Assembly (NCBI RefSeq): GCF_016734765.1
Contig: NZ_JAERQE010000002.1
Location: 248,001 to 312,000, forward strand
From: Microvirga soli
GTDB lineage: Bacteria > Pseudomonadota > Alphaproteobacteria > Rhizobiales > Beijerinckiaceae
Direction: 5' to 3'
Length of the DNA stretch: 64,000 bases
Shown here one piece after another: positions 59,586 to 64,000 of this stretch. The notes under the pieces are model-generated. The model made no database searches. It worked only from the letters and a program-made list of their open reading frames with translations, and was not told the DNA's origin. Made by a program: the position numbers and the translations under genes. The first letter of the stretch is position 1. Each line of letters begins with the position of its first letter.

Positions 59586-59696
59586 CTTGGTGAACAAATT
59601 CGGAAGCCGGCATCGAACCGGTGCCAAGCTTCAACGTTGGACCGGACAAGTTTTTACCTCGGGATCTCTGCTGCCGATTTGTGAAGGAGCGTTCGC

Positions 59697-60731
59697 ATGA
59701 AGAATGGCAAAGACAAGCACGTCCTCGTTGCGGGTGGCGCCGGGTTTTTAGGATCCCACCTCTGCGATGCTCTTTTGAGCGAAGGCGCTCACGTGGTTGC
59801 GATTGACAATTTTCAGACAGGCCGGAAGCAGAATTTACCTCATCTGGAGCGCGAGCCACGTTTCGATTTGATCGACAGCGATATCATCAAGCCACTGCCG
59901 GCACGGTTGCGCTCCAAGCGGGTCAAGTTCGACGAGATCTACAATCTCGCCTGCGCGGCCTCGCCGCCTCATTATCAGGCCGACCCCGAGCACACGATGC
60001 TCACGAGCGTCGTCGGCACGCACAATCTTCTGACATTCGCAGAGGAGATCAGGGCTCGCTTCTTCCTTGCATCCACGAGCGAGATCTACGGCGATCCCGA
60101 AGTTCACCCACAGACCGAGAGCTATTGGGGTAATGTCAATCCCACAGGTCCTCGCGCTTGCTACGACGAAGGCAAGCGGGCCGCCGAAACCCTGACCTTC
60201 GACTTCGACCGTTCCGGTCGTGCTGATGTCCGGGTTGCGCGGATCTTCAACACCTACGGCCCCCGCATGCGTGCCGATGACGGCCGCGTCGTCTCGAACG
60301 TGATCTGCCAGGCGCTGGCCGGCGAGGACATCACGATCTATGGGGACGGAAGCCAGACGCGCTCGTTCTGCTACGTGTCGGATCTCGTCGACGGATTTCT
60401 CCGGCTCATGGCTTATGAAGATACATTCCCGGGCGCGGTTAACCTCGGCAATCCGGTTGAACTGACCGTTGGCGATCTTGCCGAGAAGGTTCTGGCGATG
60501 ACGGGCTCCTCCTCCCGCGTCGTTACCCGGCCTTTACCCATCGATGATCCGCGCCGCCGCCGCCCCGACATCACACGCGCCAAGCAACTCCTCGGCTGGT
60601 CTCCACGTACTTCTCTTGAAGCTGGCTTGAAGTCTACGATCGCGTGGTTCTCCGACGAGGCGGCTCACGACGGGAAATCCAGCCGGACATCATCTGCCCT
60701 GGAGAGTACGGCCACGGCGGGGCAGCTCTAA
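59697..60731 (+). CDS. UDP-glucuronate decarboxylase-like (UDP-xylose synthase) epimerase family protein
   Basis: Extended SDR (344 aa) probably making UDP-xylose from UDP-glucuronate. The cofactor motif is [22 protein letters not shown]-type landmarks include [57 protein letters not shown] (YxxxK), [11 protein letters not shown] and [26 protein letters not shown] site precedes the ATG; 111 bases separate it from copy D, so it may have its own promoter. It ends at a probable terminator. Presence of UDP-xylose synthase suggests a pentose in the product. Confidence 0.9.
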   Translation: MKNGKDKHVLVAGGAGFLGSHLCDALLSEGAHVVAIDNFQTGRKQNLPHLEREPRFDLIDSDIIKPLPARLRSKRVKFDEIYNLACAASPPHYQADPEHTMLTSVVGTHNLLTFAEEIRARFFLASTSEIYGDPEVHPQTESYWGNVNPTGPRACYDEGKRAAETLTFDFDRSGRADVRVARIFNTYGPRMRADDGRVVSNVICQALAGEDITIYGDGSQTRSFCYVSDLVDGFLRLMAYEDTFPGAVNLGNPVELTVGDLAEKVLAMTGSSSRVVTRPLPIDDPRRRRPDITRAKQLLGWSPRTSLEAGLKSTIAWFSDEAAHDGKSSRTSSALESTATAGQL

Positions 60732-60774
60732 GGACCGGTTACTCTCTCATTCTCTTATGATGAGTTGCATCAGT

Positions 60775-60803
60775 GCGCTGACAGTCTGTCGGCGCATTCT
60801 TTG
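60775..60803 (+). terminator. Probable terminator of the plus-strand glycan unit
   Basis: GCGCTGAC (60775-60782) and GTCGGCGC (60788-60795) form an 8-bp stem (one G-U pair) with a 5-base loop followed by ATTCTTTG. It lies 44 bases past the UXS stop. Confidence 0.55.
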
Positions 60804-60884
60804 TGCTATTCCGCTTTGCCTTTCTTAAGAGTCTTGTGGAAGTCGTGATGGTGATTGCAGGACGGCTCCCAATCAACAGAGCGC

Positions 60885-60916
60885 AAAGAAAAAAGGCGCC
60901 CCGAGGAGCGCCTTTT
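60885..60916 (-). terminator. Terminator after the second YihY gene
   Basis: On the minus strand AAAAGGCGC and GCGCCTTTT (60916-60908 and 60899-60891) form a 9-bp stem followed by TTCTTTG. It is 20 bases past the stop and is a classical intrinsic terminator. Confidence 0.88.
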
Positions 60917-60935
60917 GCCAACTATGTCTGGCAGA

Positions 60936-62126
60936 TCAGCTCTTCGCGACGCCGATCGTATCTGCCATCTGCGCGCCACGAGTTCCCATGGGCTGATGGG
61001 TGCCTTCCGTTGTGTCCTTGGCTGTCTGGTGCTCCATCTCGGCGTTGATCTCTGCGCCGAGCAGGACGACGATCGATGAGATCCAGATCCATGTCATGAA
61101 GCCGATTACCGCTCCGAGCGAGCCGTAGGTTTCGTTGTAGCTGCCGAAATTCGCCACATACCATGAAAACAGCATCGACACCGCAAGCCAGAGAACGGCA
61201 GCGATGATGCCGCCCGGCGTGACCCATTTCCACTCTGCCTTGTCGCGGCTCGGGCCGTAGCGATAGACTAGCGACAGCCCGAACACGACGATAAGCAGCA
61301 GGACCGGCCAGCGCGCCAGCGACAGCAGCCACTCAAGGCTTCTGCCTAGGCCGATAAAATCCAGAAGGATCGGAAGGACGATGATGCCAGTGACAGCGAG
61401 AATGATGAAAAGAATGGCCCCTAAGGTGAATGAAAGGGACATGATGTTCAGCTTGACGAAGCTCCTCTTCTCCTCCTCGTCATAGACAATGTTGAGGGCA
61501 TCAAAGACGGCCTTCATACCGGCGTTCGCGCTCCAGAGCGAGAGCACCAGGCCTATGATAAAGCTGAAACCCAAGGTCCCGCCACCTTGCGAGGCAATTC
61601 GCGTGACCTGTTCGCGGATAATGTCGAGGGCGCCGCTGGGAAGGACGCCTGACAGGGTGTTGAGGTGATCCTGCAACGACACGGGGTCGGCGAAAAGACC
61701 ATAGAGCGAGACCAAGGCGGCGATAGCTGGGAAGATGGCGAGAAGAGCATAATAGGTCACGCCGGCGGCAACGGACATCACCCGATCCTTGCCGAATTCC
61801 TCATAGGTGCGCCACAAGATGTCTTTCCATCCCTTGGATGGAATTTCAGTGGGCGTGTCCGCGCTGCGCCCGCGGCCCTTCTCATTGGCGGCATGTGGCG
61901 GGGCATGCTGTTTCTCTGAAAAACCCGTATCTCTATCCTGAGTTTGACTTGCTCCTCGCTGCTGAGGGCGCCGTGCTGGACTCCCAGCTGTAGCCGGAAC
62001 GGGCCGGCGTTCCCCGGATGCCACAAGCCTTATGAGGGCCCACCCGAGCACCACAGCCCACATGGTTGTGGCGGCCGAGGAGGTTTGCTGCGTTCCAGGT
62101 TGCTGGACAGCCGGATTATTCGCCAT
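60936..62126 (-). CDS. YihY/BrkB family membrane protein with long N-terminal extension
   Basis: Integral membrane protein (396 aa from the ATG at 62126). It differs from the copy at 34751-35614 by an N-terminal part of about 95 residues: one hydrophobic helix (ATTMWAVVLGWALIRLVA) and a charged, disordered linker. The YihY core starts at WKDILWRTYEEFGKDRVMSVAAGVTYYALLAIFPAIAALVS and ends with SLGAVIGFMTWIWISSIVVLLGAEINAEMEHQ. A GGAAC-type promoter on the same strand lies just upstream, suggesting stress induction. Activity of the family is unknown. Confidence 0.9.
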   Translation of the reverse strand: MANNPAVQQPGTQQTSSAATTMWAVVLGWALIRLVASGERRPVPATAGSPARRPQQRGASQTQDRDTGFSEKQHAPPHAANEKGRGRSADTPTEIPSKGWKDILWRTYEEFGKDRVMSVAAGVTYYALLAIFPAIAALVSLYGLFADPVSLQDHLNTLSGVLPSGALDIIREQVTRIASQGGGTLGFSFIIGLVLSLWSANAGMKAVFDALNIVYDEEEKRSFVKLNIMSLSFTLGAILFIILAVTGIIVLPILLDFIGLGRSLEWLLSLARWPVLLLIVVFGLSLVYRYGPSRDKAEWKWVTPGGIIAAVLWLAVSMLFSWYVANFGSYNETYGSLGAVIGFMTWIWISSIVVLLGAEINAEMEHQTAKDTTEGTHQPMGTRGAQMADTIGVAKS

Positions 62127-62183
62127 AGTCAGACACAGCCTCACTTGTCGGTTGCCAGCCGGAACGGCTTTGGCTCAACCGTA

Positions 62184-62209
62184 AACCGCGCAAATTAGGC
62201 AGCGGTTCC
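62184..62209 (-). promoter_or_regulatory. Probable sigma-EcfG promoter for the second YihY gene
   Basis: On the minus strand GGAAC (62209-62205), a 16-base spacer and CGGTT (62188-62184) resemble GGAAC-N16/17-CGTT. Transcription would start near 62177, about 50 bases before the ATG at 62126. Confidence 0.55.
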
Positions 62210-62338
62210 AAATGGTTGTCTCCGTCGCACAGGATAACGTCTGCAAAGTTTCGCACTTGATCCTGCAAGGGTATGTTTCGAACAGGGCTGCACTACAACC
62301 CAGGATGAGTCCTTCAACCTTGACTTTAAGGAGCAGCA

Positions 62339-63517
62339 ATGACGCGAGTGGCGCGCTGGGTCACAGGCCTCCTCATTGTCATCGCGGCTCTCCTGGCGAT
62401 CCGCGCCGAGTTTCCCCGCATCATCCATGAGCCCGGCTTGTGGGATTTTGGATCCTTCGTGGCATCCGGCCGCGCAGCAAGCGAAGGGCTCAATCCGTAT
62501 GGGATTTACCCGCTGACTCTTCGCGTGGAGTTGCCGGGGTTCGAATCGTGGAATCCTAATCTCAATCCGCCTATCTCGGCGCTTTTGTTCCAGGCCTTCG
62601 ATGTGGCAGATCCTTATGTGACATATCAGGTCTGGCGCTGGATCTCGGTGGCTATCTATGCGGCGGCGATCCTTCTTCTCGTCAGCCGGGGCAGCAATCG
62701 TGTTGAGGCATTGGTCATCGCCATATGGGCTTTTGCGATGGCCGGATTCTGGGACACGCTCTTTCTCGGGCAGATCTATCTGCCGCTGGTTCTCGCAGGC
62801 GTTGCAGCGTGGCTACTGCTTGAGCGAGGAGAGGGCTTTTGGGCTGGTCTTCTCATCGGCATCATCGTGGCCATGAAACCGAACTTTCTGGTCTGGCCGG
62901 TGCTTCTGCTTCTCTCGGGGCAGCATCGGTCTGCGCTTGCTGCCTTCGTCACGGCCGGCGCCATCAGCTTGATCCCGCTGGTGATCTATGGGCCCGATGT
63001 TTACCGCCAATGGTTCGAGCTCGTCGCTGCAGACGGAGGCCGTGCTCTCTTTCTCACGAACGGATCCTTTGCTGGACTTGCCGCGCGGGCCGGCATCCCG
63101 TCGTTCGGTCTGGTGATCGGCATTCTTCTCCTGCTGGGGTTGGCGGTCTGGGCTTTGTGGCGACGGCCCGATGTTCTCACGGTCAGCGCCATGGCACTCC
63201 TGGCCTCAATTCTTGCTTCGCCGCTCGGCTGGATTCATTACACGCTGTTCCTGCTCCCCGTGGTCGTGATGCATTGGAACCGATTGGCCATGCGGGTCGT
63301 CGCCCTGCTGCTCATCATCCCGGTCCCCTTCATCATCGATCAACTGGGAAAGCCGGCTTGGCTTCAGCTGACCATCGGTTCCGTCTATGGCTGGGCACTG
63401 GTGCTGTGCCTCGTCATTCTCATCGCTGAGGAGTGGCGTCGCATCAGGCAGGGCGATGGCCGGAAATCGTCCGCGATGCCGTTGCCTGAGCGCCAATACA
63501 GGTCAACTGCCTCTTGA
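62339..63517 (+). CDS. Glycosyltransferase family 87-type membrane protein (DUF2029)
   Basis: Polytopic membrane protein (392 aa) with about ten hydrophobic helices, resembling GT-C polyprenyl-phosphate-dependent mannosyltransferases of family GT87. Landmarks are LWDFGSFVASGRAASEGLNPYG, a periplasmic-loop WNPNLNPPISALLF, FLGQIYLPLVLAGVAAWLLLERG, GIIVAMKPNFLVWPVLLLL and ASPLGWIHYTLFLLP. The opening loop with DF and the NLNPP motif fit the family's catalytic loop. The AAGGAG ribosome site is strong. It may add a sugar to a lipid-linked or periplasmic acceptor made by the preceding locus, but the linkage is inferred from proximity. Confidence 0.82.
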   Translation: MTRVARWVTGLLIVIAALLAIRAEFPRIIHEPGLWDFGSFVASGRAASEGLNPYGIYPLTLRVELPGFESWNPNLNPPISALLFQAFDVADPYVTYQVWRWISVAIYAAAILLLVSRGSNRVEALVIAIWAFAMAGFWDTLFLGQIYLPLVLAGVAAWLLLERGEGFWAGLLIGIIVAMKPNFLVWPVLLLLSGQHRSALAAFVTAGAISLIPLVIYGPDVYRQWFELVAADGGRALFLTNGSFAGLAARAGIPSFGLVIGILLLLGLAVWALWRRPDVLTVSAMALLASILASPLGWIHYTLFLLPVVVMHWNRLAMRVVALLLIIPVPFIIDQLGKPAWLQLTIGSVYGWALVLCLVILIAEEWRRIRQGDGRKSSAMPLPERQYRSTAS

Positions 63518-63529
63518 GGATGCGATTAG

Positions 63530-64000
63530 TCAGCCGCCGCTTGAAGGAGATGTCTTCTCCTTGCCCTGTTCGGCTTCCGGTGAGCGGCTGACTGTCTCTG
63601 CGGGTTCGCGCCTCATATAGACCTTCCAGTCCTTTGTTTCCTTTTCAAGGTCATAATGGTCCGACAGATAGTCCGCATAGATCTGGCGCAAGCCTTCGGC
63701 AGTTGAGAATTCGACGGGCCATTTCGGCTCCATCACAACGTGTACATCCTGGAAGAGCGTCTCGGGAGGAAGGTGGTGGTGCTCGTTGATCGTGCGCCCC
63801 CAATGATGCCACGTGCTGTCGCCTCGCGGCGGTGCAAGGCCGAGTCCGGCCGAGAACGGACCCACGAAATCGAGAACGTGGACCCGGCCCGCCTCGGGGC
63901 CGAGCGCAGAAAGAGCCCGAGCCCCGTCGCCGAGGCTTTCGAGGTAGCGAGAGAAGGCCGGATAGCTATCCTCGGTCCACAACTGCACGAGCCTGACCCG
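63530..64000 (-). CDS. C-terminal part of a larger protein running off the window
   Basis: The minus-strand frame is open to the window edge (…RVRLVQLWTEDSYPAF), so the first visible start (GTG at 63988) need not be real. The 157 visible residues contain VLDFVGPFSAGLGLAPPRGD, HHWGRTINEHHHLPPETLFQDVHVVMEPKWPVEF and DHYDLEKETKDWKVYMRRE, then a disordered tail. This looks like the soluble C-terminal domain of a membrane glycosyltransferase, possibly GT39-like, but the membrane part is outside the window. It converges with the GT87 gene with 12 bases between stops. Confidence 0.6.
   Translation of the reverse strand, partial: RVRLVQLWTEDSYPAFSRYLESLGDGARALSALGPEAGRVHVLDFVGPFSAGLGLAPPRGDSTWHHWGRTINEHHHLPPETLFQDVHVVMEPKWPVEFSTAEGLRQIYADYLSDHYDLEKETKDWKVYMRREPAETVSRSPEAEQGKEKTSPSSGG

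Noticed and set aside
60739..60921. 60-residue minus-strand frame between UXS and YihY
   Set aside because: It starts within a probable terminator zone and contains the YihY terminator hairpin; no motif.
1..64000. tRNA, rRNA, CRISPR arrays, insertion sequences or prophage
   Set aside because: Gaps and repeats were read through without finding cloverleaf-like sequences, regular spaced repeats, transposases, integrases or attachment sites.

Overview
The window is high-GC, gene-dense DNA with long antisense shadow ORFs. Its gene content points to an alphaproteobacterium of the order Hyphomicrobiales, probably Methylobacteriaceae (Microvirga-like). The genus is an inference; supporting features are an isomerase-type NagB-II, general-stress (sigma-EcfG) style promoters GGAAC-N16/17-CGTT, and the thiBPQ/Tex/ChrA/KGSADH repertoire. 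I saw no rRNA, tRNA, CRISPR array, phage or insertion sequence. It reads as ordinary chromosome with one large accessory-looking surface-carbohydrate locus.

Region by region. (1) 1-4.8 kb: anhydro-MurNAc kinase (anmK, cut by the window edge) divergent from a peptide ABC importer (binding protein and two permeases, no ATPase gene) and a GNAT acetyltransferase. (2) 4.8-14.4 kb: an amino-sugar catabolic operon (oxidoreductase, nagA, nagB-II-like SIS protein, HutC/GntR regulator, BadF-type kinase) divergent from a four-gene sugar ABC importer, with a NagR/dre-like operator between them. Regions 1 and 2 together look like cell-wall or chitin amino-sugar and peptide scavenging. (3) 14.4-17.9 kb: thiBPQ thiamine importer under a TPP riboswitch. 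(4) 17.9-26.4 kb: tex, a YegD-type Hsp70, a small basic protein, a DapA-family/SDR pair, chrA, a LOG protein and a proline-rich peptide. (5) 26.6-29.3 kb: XylX-like dehydratase plus alpha-ketoglutarate semialdehyde dehydrogenase, the end of an oxidative pentose/uronate pathway. (6) 29.7-39 kb: a CYTH-like protein, lytic transglycosylase, DUF6152 pair, HlyU, catalase, YihY/BrkB protein, an unusual PRTase-kinase fusion and an alcohol dehydrogenase. (7) 39.1-43.9 kb: the prkA-yeaH-spoVR stress operon.

(8) 45.0-60.7 kb: the most interesting part. Three transcription units (45.0-47.1 plus, 52.5-47.2 minus, 52.9-60.7 plus) encode a Mycobacterium-like inositol-phosphate synthase, a histidine phosphatase, four CgeB-like glycosyltransferases plus one GT4-type enzyme, a sugar nucleotidyltransferase, a methyltransferase, an apparently circularly permuted TIM-barrel hydrolase, two NDP-sugar epimerases, a UDP-xylose synthase and two oxidoreductases. 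No flippase, polymerase or priming transferase is visible. The two larger units diverge from a 400-bp region carrying back-to-back GGAAC-type promoters, which suggests a stress-induced inositol- and/or xylose-containing glycoside or glycolipid. (9) 60.9-64 kb: a second YihY/BrkB protein, again with a GGAAC-type promoter, a GT87-type membrane glycosyltransferase, and the C-terminus of another protein running off the edge.
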